Shown: in pieces, positions 17,519 to 26,943 of the stretch
Layout of the letters: each line of letters starts with the position of its first letter
Position numbering within the stretch: position 1 is the first letter of the stretch
Assembly (NCBI GenBank): GCA_025359045.1
Contig: JANYHN010000003.1
Span: 38,778-102,777, forward strand
Length of the DNA stretch: 64,000 bases
Direction: 5' to 3'
DNA from: Hyphomicrobiales bacterium
Lineage (GTDB): Bacteria > Pseudomonadota > Alphaproteobacteria > Rhizobiales > Aestuariivirgaceae
The notes under the pieces: model-generated
Told to the model about the DNA's origin: nothing
Seen by the model: the letters and a program-made list of their open reading frames with translations, nothing else
Databases searched by the model: none
Position numbers and translations under genes: made by a program

Positions 17519-19057
17519 ATGCAGCCAATTCTTGAAATGCGTGGCATTACCAAGACATTTCCGGGTGTGAACGCGCTTTCGGACGTTGATATTAATGTGC
17601 GACCTGCTGAAATTCTGGCCGTAGTCGGCGAAAACGGCGCTGGTAAATCGACATTGATGAAGGTGCTGTCGGGGGTTTATCCTCATGGCACTTATTCTGG
17701 TGGTATCTATTACGAAGGCGTTGAACGCAAGTTTAACAAAATCTCCGATAGCGAAGATTTGGGCATTATCATTATCCACCAAGAGCTGGCCTTGGTGCCA
17801 CTGCTTTCAATTGCTGAAAATATTTTCCTCGGACATGAGCCCGCAAAGCTTGGTGTGATCAATTGGTTTGAAGCGTTTGCCCGAACCAAAGAGCTATTAA
17901 AAAAAGTGGGGCTGAATGAGCACCCAAACACCTTGATCACCAATTTGGGCACGGGCAAACAGCAGCTGGTTGAAATTGCCAAGGCGCTGAACAAAAAAGT
18001 GAAACTGCTCATCCTTGATGAGCCAACATCAAGTCTGAATGAAACGGATTCCAATGCACTTTTAGCCTTGCTGATGGAATTTCGTGAACAAGGTATTTCG
18101 TCGATTATGATTTCGCATAAGTTGAACGAGATTTCCAAAGTGGCTGACCGCATCACAGTGCTGCGCGATGGCATGACAGTGGATACTTTGGATTGCCACG
18201 CCGAAAAAATTTCTGAAGACCGCATCATCAAAGCCATGGTGGGTCGTGAACTGACAGACAGGTTTCCACCGCGCAACGCCAAAATTGGTGAACCGATTTT
18301 TGAAGTTAAAAACTGGAGCTGTTATCACCCACTACATGCCGACAGGCAGATGATCAAGAATGTCGATCTTCACGTTAAGCGCGGCGAAGTGGTGGGCATT
18401 GCAGGACTTATGGGCGCTGGCCGCACCGAACTGGCTATGTCAATTTTCGGCCGCTCTTATGGTCAGAAAATATCGGGCAATATTTTGATCAATGGTAAAC
18501 CTGTTGATGTGAGCACCATTCCCAAGGCAATGGATGCTGGGCTTGCCTATGCAACTGAAGACCGGAAGACTTATGGACTGGTGCTGATTGATCATATCAA
18601 GCACAATATCACACTGGCCAATCTTGATGGTGTTGCAAAATATTCAGTTGTTGATGATTTGGTGGAATTGGCGGTTGCCAATAAGTATCGACGTGATCTT
18701 GGCATTCGCTGTTCATCGGTTTTCCAGACGACGGTTAATTTGTCTGGCGGCAATCAGCAGAAGGTGGTGCTTTCGAAGTGGTTATTCTCAGGGCCTGATG
18801 TTTTGATTTTGGATGAACCCACGCGCGGCATTGATGTGGGTGCTAAATATGAAATCTACGGAATCATCAATCAACTCGCGGAAGCTGGAAAAGCTGTCAT
18901 TGTTATCTCCTCAGAAATGGCAGAGCTGCTCGGTGTGGCAGACCGGATTTATGTGATGAATGAAGGCAAGTTTGTTGCTGAAATGCCAGCAAAAGAGGCG
19001 AGCCAAGAAAAAATTATGCGTGCGATTATGAAATCATGGGGCAAGGCGAATGACTGA
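17519..19057 (+). CDS. gguA: sugar ABC transporter ATPase GguA
   Basis: Two-domain CUT2 importer ATPase of 512 residues. The first half has Walker [10 protein letters not shown] near residue 40 and [12 protein letters not shown]. The second half has the degenerate GLMGAGRTE, signature LSGGNQQKV and [12 protein letters not shown]. It works with ChvE and GguB, as in Agrobacterium, where the genes were linked to glucose and galactose uptake. ATG 17519 has aggggag directly upstream; a GTG at 17495 is a less likely start. It overlaps gguB by eight bases. Confidence 0.92.
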   Translation: MQPILEMRGITKTFPGVNALSDVDINVRPAEILAVVGENGAGKSTLMKVLSGVYPHGTYSGGIYYEGVERKFNKISDSEDLGIIIIHQELALVPLLSIAENIFLGHEPAKLGVINWFEAFARTKELLKKVGLNEHPNTLITNLGTGKQQLVEIAKALNKKVKLLILDEPTSSLNETDSNALLALLMEFREQGISSIMISHKLNEISKVADRITVLRDGMTVDTLDCHAEKISEDRIIKAMVGRELTDRFPPRNAKIGEPIFEVKNWSCYHPLHADRQMIKNVDLHVKRGEVVGIAGLMGAGRTELAMSIFGRSYGQKISGNILINGKPVDVSTIPKAMDAGLAYATEDRKTYGLVLIDHIKHNITLANLDGVAKYSVVDDLVELAVANKYRRDLGIRCSSVFQTTVNLSGGNQQKVVLSKWLFSGPDVLILDEPTRGIDVGAKYEIYGIINQLAEAGKAVIVISSEMAELLGVADRIYVMNEGKFVAEMPAKEASQEKIMRAIMKSWGKAND

Positions 19058-20279
19058 TATTTCCACACCACAGGTGAAACCCGATTTCATGCGCTTTGTG
19101 CGCAGCAATATTCGCGATTATGCTTTGTTGCTTTCGCTTCTCGCTATTATGGTGTTCTTTCAATTCAACACCCATGGCACGCTGTTTCGCCCCGTCAACA
19201 TGACCAATATTCTGTTGCAGAACAGCTATATTGTGGTGATGGCTTTGGGCATGTTGCTGGTGATTGTGGCAGGGCATATCGATCTATCTGTCGGCTCGGT
19301 TTCAGGATTCATAGGCGCTCTTGCCGCTGTGTTAATGACGGGCACATCCCCTAATCCAGACTTATTCACGATTCCAAAATTTGATTTCGTGACCGCTTCG
19401 ATCATCTGTTTGGGCGTGGGTGCAGCGATTGGCGCAATTCAAGGATATTTCATCGCCTATTATAAAATTCCAGCTTTCATCGTGACACTGGCGGGTATGT
19501 TAATTTTCAAGGGCTTAGCGCTTTCGGTTTTGGGGGGCGCATCGGTTGGGCCGTTGCCAGCCACATTCCAACTTCTCAGTACTGGTTTTTTAACCGATGT
19601 GTTTGACGTTCAACTTTTGGGCGCGCCGTTTAATTTGTTGGCACTGTTGATTGGTACATTGATTACGGCAGCTCTGATCTATTTTAATTTCAAGGAACGC
19701 CGCAGCCAACTGCAACATGGTTTGGCGGAAGAACCTGAAGCGATTTTTTATGGTCGCAATCTGTTGATCGCGGTGGCATTGATTGGGTTCAGTTTCATCA
19801 TGGGGCAATATAAGGGCTTGCCTAACGTGTTGATTGTGATGTTTGCTCTGATTGCGTTGTTTGTGTTCATCACCACACGCACGACATTCGGGCGTCGCAT
19901 CTATGCGATGGGCGGTAATGAAAAGGCGGCCAAACTTTCAGGCGTTAATACAGAACGACTGACATTCTGGATTTTCACTATCATGGGCGCACTTGCTGCA
20001 TTAGGTGGGCTCATATTTGCCGCGCGTTTAAATGTGGCCACGCCAAAGGCGGGTGCAGGCTTTGAGCTTGAAGTGATTGCCGCCTGCTTTATCGGCGGTG
20101 CGGCAGTGACAGGCGGTGTTGGTAAAATTGTGGGTGCGGTGATTGGCGCTTTTATTATTGGCGTGATGAACAATGGCATGAGCATTATGGGGATCGGCAT
20201 TGATTGGCAGTTTGTGATCAAAGGTGCCGTGTTGTTATTTGCCGTATTCTTGGATGTGAAATTCAAGAATAGGGGGTAA
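19050..20279 (+). CDS. gguB: sugar ABC transporter permease GguB
   Basis: Inner-membrane permease of 409 residues, longer than most CUT2 permeases, as GguB/XylH-type proteins are. [16 protein letters not shown] and [13 protein letters not shown] are the CUT2 motifs. The charged loop [19 protein letters not shown] near residue 215 is typical of this longer subgroup. It forms the channel for ChvE substrates. gguC, often next in rhizobia, is absent; the gene ends four bases from the convergent soxG-like gene. Confidence 0.92.
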   Translation: MTDISTPQVKPDFMRFVRSNIRDYALLLSLLAIMVFFQFNTHGTLFRPVNMTNILLQNSYIVVMALGMLLVIVAGHIDLSVGSVSGFIGALAAVLMTGTSPNPDLFTIPKFDFVTASIICLGVGAAIGAIQGYFIAYYKIPAFIVTLAGMLIFKGLALSVLGGASVGPLPATFQLLSTGFLTDVFDVQLLGAPFNLLALLIGTLITAALIYFNFKERRSQLQHGLAEEPEAIFYGRNLLIAVALIGFSFIMGQYKGLPNVLIVMFALIALFVFITTRTTFGRRIYAMGGNEKAAKLSGVNTERLTFWIFTIMGALAALGGLIFAARLNVATPKAGAGFELEVIAACFIGGAAVTGGVGKIVGAVIGAFIIGVMNNGMSIMGIGIDWQFVIKGAVLLFAVFLDVKFKNRG

Positions 20280-20283
20280 CAAC

Positions 20284-20829
20284 CTAACCCACCTGATAGC
20301 CAAACTCTGCCGACTGCGATGTGAGCCACTCCCAGAAGCTTTCTGAAAAGCCACGGAAGACTGAAAGCGTGAATTCATCATTCCCCGTGCGCGTCAAATG
20401 CACGCCCACATGAGCCATTTGGGTGAGCGCGGATTTGCCCACTGGAAACTCTTCTGTATACAGATCAATTGGTGTGCCCTTGGCGAGAACGGCGCGGGCT
20501 TTGGGGCCGGAGATGCGGATGGTTACGCGGCCATGGCTTTGATCTGTGACGGAGGCGATGTTTGCAAGTTTGGTTTTCAATTCAATGTAAAGTGCGGTTT
20601 CTGACTTGACTGTGGATTGAACATAATACTGATCCGGCCCTGCCCAAAGCACATTGACAGATTTCAAAGTTGCTAACGCATCTTTCAATACCTTCGATTT
20701 TCCCTTGCGGGCGATGACCATGGCGATTGCGAGTGGATGCACGACGGACAGCATAAGGCCCGGTTGGCCTTTGTCTGCGCCGAAGCGGCCCTGGATAGCG
20801 ACGGATTGCAATGCGGAGGTTCTAAGCAT
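20284..20829 (-). CDS. mgdD: N-methylglutamate dehydrogenase subunit, sarcosine oxidase gamma (SoxG)-like
   Basis: Gamma-subunit-like protein of about 181 residues, last gene of the methylamine operon. It has the SoxG pattern of QYYVQST, VTDQSHGRVTIRISGPKARAVLAKG and the C-terminal VFRGFSESFWEWL. It belongs to the folate-binding GcvT-like subunits of heterotetrameric sarcosine oxidases. ATG 20829 overlaps the alpha-subunit stop by eight bases, as usual; the longer frame to 20907 lies within the alpha gene. Naming as mgdD depends on linkage to gmaS and mgsABC; by sequence alone it is SoxG. Confidence 0.8.
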   Translation of the reverse strand: MLRTSALQSVAIQGRFGADKGQPGLMLSVVHPLAIAMVIARKGKSKVLKDALATLKSVNVLWAGPDQYYVQSTVKSETALYIELKTKLANIASVTDQSHGRVTIRISGPKARAVLAKGTPIDLYTEEFPVGKSALTQMAHVGVHLTRTGNDEFTLSVFRGFSESFWEWLTSQSAEFGYQVG

Positions 20830-23701
20830 GAAGCCTCTCATTCTTGGGATCGAAGTGAACGGGATCGCAAATCTCGCCCAGATAATGATGGCCACGTAGA
20901 CCATCAAATACTTTCACCACTTCGCCATGACGCGCGCGACCATTGGATAGCAAAGCTAAGCCCAGCCACATATTCAGCATGGGTGACCATGCGACCGAGC
21001 AGATGTAGCCTTGGTCATTGGCCATGCTGGGTTTGTCGTTTTGATTCAGCAAGTGCCCACCTGATCTGATCTTCATGGTTTTATCGACGGGCTTGATCCC
21101 CACCACGCACTGGCGCGCGGCATCAACCATGCCTTCGCGCGTGGCCATCATGCGGCCGATGAAATCCTTTTTGGTCGACATCATTTTACCGAGGCCCAAG
21201 TCGCCAGCTGTGGTGGTGCCGTTCAATTCGCCGCCTGCTACATGGCCTTTCTCGATGCGCATGATCGACAGCGCTTCAACGCCATAAGGTACGATGCCGA
21301 ATTCTTGGCCGGCTTGCATAATTGCGCGGGCCACCATATTGCCGTGGTCGGCGGGCACCGCGAGTTCATAAGCATGCTCACCAGAAAAGGAAATGCGGAA
21401 GAGCCGCGCGGTGAGGCCGCCCAGAATGGTGATGTCTTTTGCCACGAGATAAGGTGTGGTTTCATCGTTCAGCGTGAAGCTATCGACAATTTTTTGCAGC
21501 GTAGCGCGGGACTTTGGCCCAGCGATGGCCATTTGCGCCCATTGCTCTGTGACAGATACATATTGCACATCCATCTCTGGCCACAGGGCCTGATGGCAGA
21601 ATTCAATGTGGCTCATCACGCGGGCGGCGTTGGCAGTGGTCGTGGTCATTAAATAGTGGTCATCGGCAAGCCGCGAGGTGGTGCCATCATCAAATACAAC
21701 GCCGTCTTCGCGCAGCATCAAACCATAACGGGCTTTGCCAATGCTCAGCGTACTGAAAGTATTGCAATAGATCTTATCGAGAAATGTCCCTGCATCTTTG
21801 CCTTGGATATCAATCTTGCCCAATGTGGAAACATCGCAGAGGCCTACGTTTGCACGCGTGGCTTTGACCTCACGCGATGCTGAGGTCAGCCAGTCTTCAC
21901 CTGCTTTGGGGAACCAGCTGGAGCGCATCCATAATCCTGTTTCAACAAACACCGCCCCCTGCTCCACGCACCACTCATGCAGGGGCGTTTTGCGCACGGG
22001 TTGAAAATGGTGCCCCGTGAATGGGCCAGCGAATGCGCCGAAAGATACGGGCGTGTACATGGGGCGGAACGTTGTTGTGCCCATTTCAGAAATTGACTTG
22101 CCCGCCGCCTCTGCGAGGATAGCGATGGCATTGACGTTGCCGAGTTTGCCTTGATCGGTGGCCATGCCAGTTGTGGTGTAGCGCTTGGCCAATTCCACAT
22201 GTCCATAACCTTCGCGGTTTGCGAGCGGCAGATCTTTGGCCGTAGCGTCGTTTTGATAATCGATGAAAGCTTTGCCAGTGGATTCTTTGACCCACCAGAA
22301 AGGCTGAATGGCGAAGGCTTCGTCGCGGCATTTTGGTGTGGGCGGTGTTTTACCTTTGAATGTTCCAGCAGCGATGCCGCCTCGCAGGCATTCCGACAGC
22401 AACATTTTTCCAGAGGCACTGCCAATAGCGGTGAATTGAGAGCCCATATCAGGTGGCGTGAAGGCAGCTATGGTTTCATTCCAGATTGGTTTTGCGCCAC
22501 GGTGGCACATGAGGTTTACAATGGGCGACCAGCCGCCAGACATGGCGACGGCATCGCATTCAAAATGTGAACCGTCGGCAAGGGAGACGGATTTCACGCT
22601 CTTGCCGCCTTTGACATTGATGATCTTACCATTTTTGCGCGTATCGACCACAGCGGCGATATTTATCCCGTGCGCCTGCAAGTCGACTGCTGTGCGCTGC
22701 GCGGAAGCATTGTTGGTGAAGACAGAAATGGACTTGCCTGCTGCTGCCCCATAACGATTGGCATAATGGCGCATGGCGGAGGCCAACATGACGCCGGGCA
22801 CATCGTTGCCGCCGAACACAAGTGGGCGTTCTTCGGCGCCTGCAGCCAGCACGGCGCGCTTGGCGTGAACACGCCAATAGCGTTGGCGTGGTTCGAACGG
22901 GGGCGGCACAGCGACGTGATCATTAACGCGTTCAAGGCCACCAAAGATATTGCCGTCAAACCAGCCGAAGATTGTGGTGCGCGGCATCAAGGTTACGTTT
23001 GGCATTGAGGCGAGTTCGGAAATGACAGCTTGCGCGAAGGTTGACCCAGTTGTGCCGTCGATTTCTTCATTCTCGAATAATAGCGAACCGCCAAGTGCTG
23101 AGCCTTCATCTGCGAGGATCACGCGTGCGCCTGATCTAGCGGCAGTTCGTGCGGCCATCAGGCCGGAGGGGCCAGAGCCGATGACCAACAAATCACAATG
23201 CGCGTATGCTTTTTCGTAAGTATCGGGATCAGCTTCTTTTGAGGCTGTGCCGAGGCCTGCGGCTTTGCGGATCAGCGGTTCATAGATTTTTTCCCAGAAG
23301 CTTTTGGGCCACATGAAGGTTTTATAATAGAAACCTGCGACGAAGATCGAAGATGCAAGCGAGTTGATCGCGAGGAAATCATTTTCCAAAGATGGCCAAC
23401 GGTTTTGGCTTTGCGCCGTTAAACCATCATAAAGTTCAACAATGGTGGCGCGCGTGTTGGCTTCGCGGCGAGCACCTTCTCGGAGTTCAACAAGCGCGTT
23501 AGGTTCTGATGCCCCAGCCGAGATAACACCGCGCGGGCGGTGATATTTGAACGAGCGGCCCATGAGGTGCACGCCATTTGCGATCAGCGCTGATGCGAGT
23601 GTGTCGCCTTGATGCCCTGTGAATGACTTACCATCGAATTTGAAATTGAGATTTGCGGAGCGGTCGATCAGGCCGCCACGTGCAATGCGAAAGCCGCTCA
23701 T
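20822..23701 (-). CDS. mgdC: N-methylglutamate dehydrogenase large subunit, sarcosine oxidase alpha (SoxA)-like
   Basis: A 959-residue alpha subunit. The order is: an N-terminal ferredoxin-like segment (FKFDGKSFTGHQGDTLASALIANG), a dinucleotide-binding flavoprotein core (LLVIGSGPSGLMAARTAARSG near 170), and a C-terminal GcvT-like folate domain (LCDVSTLGKIDIQGKDAG, IAGPKSRATL, GEHAYELAVPADHG). The last channels the released methylene group to tetrahydrofolate in sarcosine oxidase. Within this operon the likely substrate is N-methylglutamate, giving glutamate plus methylene-tetrahydrofolate or formaldehyde. Sarcosine oxidase activity cannot be excluded from sequence. Confidence 0.87.
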   Translation of the reverse strand: MSGFRIARGGLIDRSANLNFKFDGKSFTGHQGDTLASALIANGVHLMGRSFKYHRPRGVISAGASEPNALVELREGARREANTRATIVELYDGLTAQSQNRWPSLENDFLAINSLASSIFVAGFYYKTFMWPKSFWEKIYEPLIRKAAGLGTASKEADPDTYEKAYAHCDLLVIGSGPSGLMAARTAARSGARVILADEGSALGGSLLFENEEIDGTTGSTFAQAVISELASMPNVTLMPRTTIFGWFDGNIFGGLERVNDHVAVPPPFEPRQRYWRVHAKRAVLAAGAEERPLVFGGNDVPGVMLASAMRHYANRYGAAAGKSISVFTNNASAQRTAVDLQAHGINIAAVVDTRKNGKIINVKGGKSVKSVSLADGSHFECDAVAMSGGWSPIVNLMCHRGAKPIWNETIAAFTPPDMGSQFTAIGSASGKMLLSECLRGGIAAGTFKGKTPPTPKCRDEAFAIQPFWWVKESTGKAFIDYQNDATAKDLPLANREGYGHVELAKRYTTTGMATDQGKLGNVNAIAILAEAAGKSISEMGTTTFRPMYTPVSFGAFAGPFTGHHFQPVRKTPLHEWCVEQGAVFVETGLWMRSSWFPKAGEDWLTSASREVKATRANVGLCDVSTLGKIDIQGKDAGTFLDKIYCNTFSTLSIGKARYGLMLREDGVVFDDGTTSRLADDHYLMTTTTANAARVMSHIEFCHQALWPEMDVQYVSVTEQWAQMAIAGPKSRATLQKIVDSFTLNDETTPYLVAKDITILGGLTARLFRISFSGEHAYELAVPADHGNMVARAIMQAGQEFGIVPYGVEALSIMRIEKGHVAGGELNGTTTAGDLGLGKMMSTKKDFIGRMMATREGMVDAARQCVVGIKPVDKTMKIRSGGHLLNQNDKPSMANDQGYICSVAWSPMLNMWLGLALLSNGRARHGEVVKVFDGLRGHHYLGEICDPVHFDPKNERLHA

Positions 23702-23970
23702 GGTTTGGCCTTCATAGCTTTGGCGGCGACGGCGCTGTGGACTTCATGGGTGCCGGTGTTGCGGGTGACCACAAGCCAAGCGCGGCAGCCGCCGGAATGT
23801 TGCACATATTCGGCGTAATTGCCACGCGGGTTATCACGTAGATAGACATAGTCCATCCAATCATCCATGGATGATGGCTCAAGGCTCGTGGGGCGAATGA
23901 CTGTGGCATCACCTAAGAATGTGAATTCTTCGACGGGGCGGGTTCCGCAATGAGGGCAAGGGATCAGCAT
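23698..23970 (-). CDS. mgdB: N-methylglutamate dehydrogenase small subunit, sarcosine oxidase delta (SoxD)-like
   Basis: A 90-residue zinc-binding delta subunit. MLIPCPHCGTRPVEEF at the start gives the first CxxC, and GGCRAWLVVTRNT near residue 65 holds the third cysteine, with a histidine nearby. YVYLRDNPRGNYAEYVQHSGGC is characteristic of SoxD. ATG 23970 is used because the cysteine knuckle starts immediately; the frame runs up to 24018 within the beta gene. It overlaps the alpha gene by four bases. Confidence 0.85.
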   Translation of the reverse strand: MLIPCPHCGTRPVEEFTFLGDATVIRPTSLEPSSMDDWMDYVYLRDNPRGNYAEYVQHSGGCRAWLVVTRNTGTHEVHSAVAAKAMKAKP

Positions 23971-23980
23971 GGCTTTTTCA

Positions 23981-25231
23981 TTAATGCAAATTGGGCGTTG
24001 CGCCCTGCCCTTTTTCATCTAGCATTAGGCCACGGCGGAAACGATCTAAGCGGTAAGCTGTGGCCACTTTATGAGGCTCATCTTTGGCGATAAGATGCGC
24101 ATAGCAAAAGCCAGATGCGGGCGTGGCTTTAAACCCGCCATAGCACCAGCCCGCGTTCAAATATAATCCGTGTACTGACGTTTTATCAATGATAGGGGAA
24201 CCATCCATCGACATGTCCATCACGCCGCCCCATGACCGCAGTGTGCGAACGCGAGAAATGGCGGGGATCATAGCAACACCTGCTTCGACCACATGTTCGA
24301 CCATGGGCAAGTTTCCCCGACGGGCATAAGAATTATAACCATCGAGATCACCACCAAACACAAGGCCTCCCTTGTCAGACTGCGAGACATAAAAATGCCC
24401 CGCACCAAATGTGACCACGCCATCGATAAAAGGTTTCAAGCCCTCAGACACGAAAGCTTGAAGCACATGACTTTCTATGGGCAATTTAAGGCCCGCCATT
24501 GAAGCCACTTCGGATGAATGACCAGCGGCACAGAGCGCTAACTTTTTGCATTTGATGCTGCCGCGCGAAGTTTGCACACCGACGACCTTACCATTTTCAA
24601 TCGTGATACCCTGCACTTCGCAGCCTTGAATCACATCAACACCGCGCATATTGGCGCCACGCGCGAAGCCCCAAGCGACGGCATCATGACGCACCGTGCC
24701 GCCGCGCCGTTGCAACAATCCGCCCTTTATCGGGAAGCGCGGATTTTCGAAATCGAAGTATGGATACATTTCGCGCACAGCATGAGCATCGAGAAGTTCG
24801 GCATCCACACCATCAATACGCATGCCATTGCCACGCCTTGCGAAGGCATCGCGTTGGGCATCGGTATGACATAGGTTGAGAACACCACGCTGCGAGACCA
24901 TGGCGTTGAAATTGAAATCTTGCTCCAGCCCCTCCCAGAGTTTCATGGAGAGTTCGTAGAACGGGTTGTTGCCAGGGAGCAGATAGTTAGAGCGAATGAT
25001 TGTGGTATTTCGTCCGATATTGCCGGAACCGAGCCAGGATTTTTCGAGCACGGCTATATTTTTGAGACCATGTTCTTTGGCTAGGTAGTAGGCTGTGGCG
25101 AGCCCATGGCCGCCGCCGCCCACAATGATGATATCATATTCCGGTTTCGGATCAGGATTGCGCCAAGCAGCCTGCCAATTTTTATGGCCCGAGAATGCAT
25201 TTTTTAAAAGTGAGAAGACGGAGTATTTCAT
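23981..25231 (-). CDS. mgdA: N-methylglutamate dehydrogenase subunit, sarcosine oxidase beta (SoxB)-like
   Basis: A 416-residue FAD-dependent amine oxidase subunit. DIIIVGGGGHGLATAYYLAKEHG near residue 33 is the dinucleotide-binding fold; SWLGSGNIGRNTTIIRSNY follows. RRGGTVRHDAVAWGFARGANMRGVD contains the histidine region where SoxB carries covalent flavin. GWCYGGFKATPASG closes the FAD site. This subunit oxidises the secondary amine. It starts three bases after the small CxxC gene. The paralogue at 52374 shares the N-terminal YSxFSxxxNA, KNW/KDW and NPxPxAEYD-type pattern, so both descend from one ancestor. Confidence 0.87.
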   Translation of the reverse strand: MKYSVFSLLKNAFSGHKNWQAAWRNPDPKPEYDIIIVGGGGHGLATAYYLAKEHGLKNIAVLEKSWLGSGNIGRNTTIIRSNYLLPGNNPFYELSMKLWEGLEQDFNFNAMVSQRGVLNLCHTDAQRDAFARRGNGMRIDGVDAELLDAHAVREMYPYFDFENPRFPIKGGLLQRRGGTVRHDAVAWGFARGANMRGVDVIQGCEVQGITIENGKVVGVQTSRGSIKCKKLALCAAGHSSEVASMAGLKLPIESHVLQAFVSEGLKPFIDGVVTFGAGHFYVSQSDKGGLVFGGDLDGYNSYARRGNLPMVEHVVEAGVAMIPAISRVRTLRSWGGVMDMSMDGSPIIDKTSVHGLYLNAGWCYGGFKATPASGFCYAHLIAKDEPHKVATAYRLDRFRRGLMLDEKGQGATPNLH

Positions 25232-25234
25232 GGC

Positions 25235-25507
25235 CTAATTTTTCGACGCTTCATACCATTTGAGTTTATTTCTCAATTCTGAAAAACACGTGTTGCAGAC
25301 CCAATGATACATCGCACCACGAGGATGTTCTTCAGTAGTGGTAAATCCTTCTTTCAAATAATCTGCACCTTCAAGAGCAGCGAATGTTGCAAAGCAAGCC
25401 TCACAATGATCGTGATCCCATCCTTGACGATACTGTGTCCATTGCTTGTGCCGCAAAGGTAATCCAGTCAAGTTGAAACAATTCGCTATGCGCCAATCTT
25501 CTTTCAT
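25235..25507 (-). CDS. 90-residue CxxC protein of unknown function inside the methylamine operon
   Basis: Not recognised as a named family. The protein has HDHCEACFATF (about residues 32-42) and WVCNTCF (about 69-75), two CxxC pairs with extra histidines, consistent with a single zinc site or zinc-ribbon fold. It has no signal peptide or membrane segment and is rich in aromatic residues. It is coupled to both neighbours: the start overlaps the gmaS stop by one base, and three bases separate its stop from the beta-subunit ATG. A role as an assembly or accessory factor for the NMG enzymes is plausible but unproven. Confidence 0.8.
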   Translation of the reverse strand: MKEDWRIANCFNLTGLPLRHKQWTQYRQGWDHDHCEACFATFAALEGADYLKEGFTTTEEHPRGAMYHWVCNTCFSELRNKLKWYEASKN

Positions 25508-26814
25508 CAGCAGTCCAAAGTGGTATCACGTTCCCATTGAGTGAGGTGCCTTGCATATTGGTTCCACTCATTGTGTTTCAATTTAAGATAACCTGCAGAA
25601 AGCTCTTCTCCCAGTGCGGCACAAAGTAGCTTGTTCTTTTCGAAGTTCCGCAAAGCATCCAGCAAATTGAGGGGGAGTTTTTTCAGATCTTTCACAGTGT
25701 GGCTTTGGGTGTACATGTCAATATCCAGGCGTTTGCCAGGTTTGGTTTTACGTTCGATGCCGTCCATGCCAGCGGCGAGAATCGCGGCGAGCATCAAATA
25801 GGGATTAGCCGATGGATCTGGCAAACGGAATTCGCAACGACCTGCATCTGGGATGCGCACCATGTGGGTGCGGTTATTGCCGCCAAAGCTTACCGTGTTT
25901 GGCGACCATGTGGCACCCGAAATGGTGCGTGGGGCGTTGATGCGCTTATAAGAGTTTACAGTCGGGTTTGTAATGGCCACCAAGGCATCGGCGTGTTCGA
26001 TCAAGCCGCCGATGAAATTATAGGCCAATGGTGAAAGGCCCATTTCATCCGTTGCGTTTTCGAAGAGATTTTTCTTGCCCACTTTATCCCACACTGAAAG
26101 ATGGGCATGGCAGCCGTTACCTGACAAGTTGATAAACGGCTTGGGCATGAAGGTGGCGCGCATGCCGTGTTTTTCAGCAATTGCCTTCACCATGAATTTG
26201 AAAAATGCCAATTGATCAGCGGTGGTCAGCGCATCGCTGAAGTTCCAATTGATTTCGAATTGGCCATTGGCGTCTTCATGATCGTTTTGATACGGCCCCC
26301 AGCCAAGCTTGGTCATGATATCGCAAATCTCGGTAATCACATCGAGGCGACGCATGATGGCAGACTGGTCGTAGCACGGTTTTTCTTGGTAATCTTTGTC
26401 GTCTGAAGGTGCTGAACCATCGGCATTGATCAGATGAAATTCAGGTTCGCAGCCTGCCATCAGTTTCATGTTTTGTTTGGCAGCGCGTTCCATACCGCGC
26501 TTGAGTGCGAGGCGCGGCGCTTGCTCTAATGGTTTGCCGCTCATATGCGGGTCGCCCGCCATCCAAGCGATTTCGGGTTTCCATGGCAGTTGGATCAAAG
26601 TGCTTGTATCAGGGTAAACCAAAACGTCGGGATGAGCTGGAGTTTGATCGAGCCATGTGGCAAAGCCTGCAAAGCCAGCGCCCGCTTTTTGCATTTTATT
26701 GCCAGCTTCAGCAGGCACAAGTTTGGCGCGCTGCGTGCCGAACAAATCTGTATAGTTGAACAGGAAATATTTTACTTTGTTCTTTTTGGCATAGGCCACC
26801 AAATCCATCGACAT
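25507..26814 (-). CDS. gmaS: gamma-glutamylmethylamide synthetase (GlnT/type III glutamine synthetase family)
   Basis: Glutamine-synthetase-fold ligase of about 435 residues. Seen are the family segments LMAGCEPEFHLI, NDHEDANGQFEINW, NGCHAHLSVWD, NPTVNSYKRINAPRTISGATW and RIPDAGRCEFRLPDPSANPYLMLAA, which carry the metal and glutamate ligands. GlnT-like proteins next to mgsABC are GmaS: glutamate plus methylamine plus ATP gives gamma-glutamylmethylamide. Glutamine synthesis in the GlnT manner is the alternative. ATG 26814 has AAGGAG nine bases upstream; a TTG at 26838 is rejected. A 129-base gap with a palindromic repeat separates it from mgsC. Confidence 0.85.
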   Translation of the reverse strand: MSMDLVAYAKKNKVKYFLFNYTDLFGTQRAKLVPAEAGNKMQKAGAGFAGFATWLDQTPAHPDVLVYPDTSTLIQLPWKPEIAWMAGDPHMSGKPLEQAPRLALKRGMERAAKQNMKLMAGCEPEFHLINADGSAPSDDKDYQEKPCYDQSAIMRRLDVITEICDIMTKLGWGPYQNDHEDANGQFEINWNFSDALTTADQLAFFKFMVKAIAEKHGMRATFMPKPFINLSGNGCHAHLSVWDKVGKKNLFENATDEMGLSPLAYNFIGGLIEHADALVAITNPTVNSYKRINAPRTISGATWSPNTVSFGGNNRTHMVRIPDAGRCEFRLPDPSANPYLMLAAILAAGMDGIERKTKPGKRLDIDMYTQSHTVKDLKKLPLNLLDALRNFEKNKLLCAALGEELSAGYLKLKHNEWNQYARHLTQWERDTTLDC

Positions 26815-26875
26815 CTGTTTCGTCTCCTTAGTTGCCAACTATTTTGTCAGCTTGATTATTTCACCACCACTATAT

Positions 26876-26903
26876 CGTCATCCCCGCGAAGGCGGGAATG
26901 ACG
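26876..26903. repeat. REP-like extragenic palindrome
   Basis: cgtcat-ccccgc-gaag-gcggga-atgacg is a near-perfect palindrome of 28 bases in the mgsC-gmaS gap. It matches the widespread proteobacterial GTCATTCCCGCG...CGGGAATGAC repeat type. In the transcript it would form a stable hairpin. Confidence 0.7.
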
Positions 26904-26943
26904 GCATAAGGGGTTAATGTAAGTATTTTTAACAAACACATTG

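Noticed and set aside
20830..20907. N-terminal extension of the first soxG-like protein
   Set aside because: The 26 extra residues lie inside the alpha-subunit gene and do not resemble SoxG; ATG 20829 fits the usual overlap.
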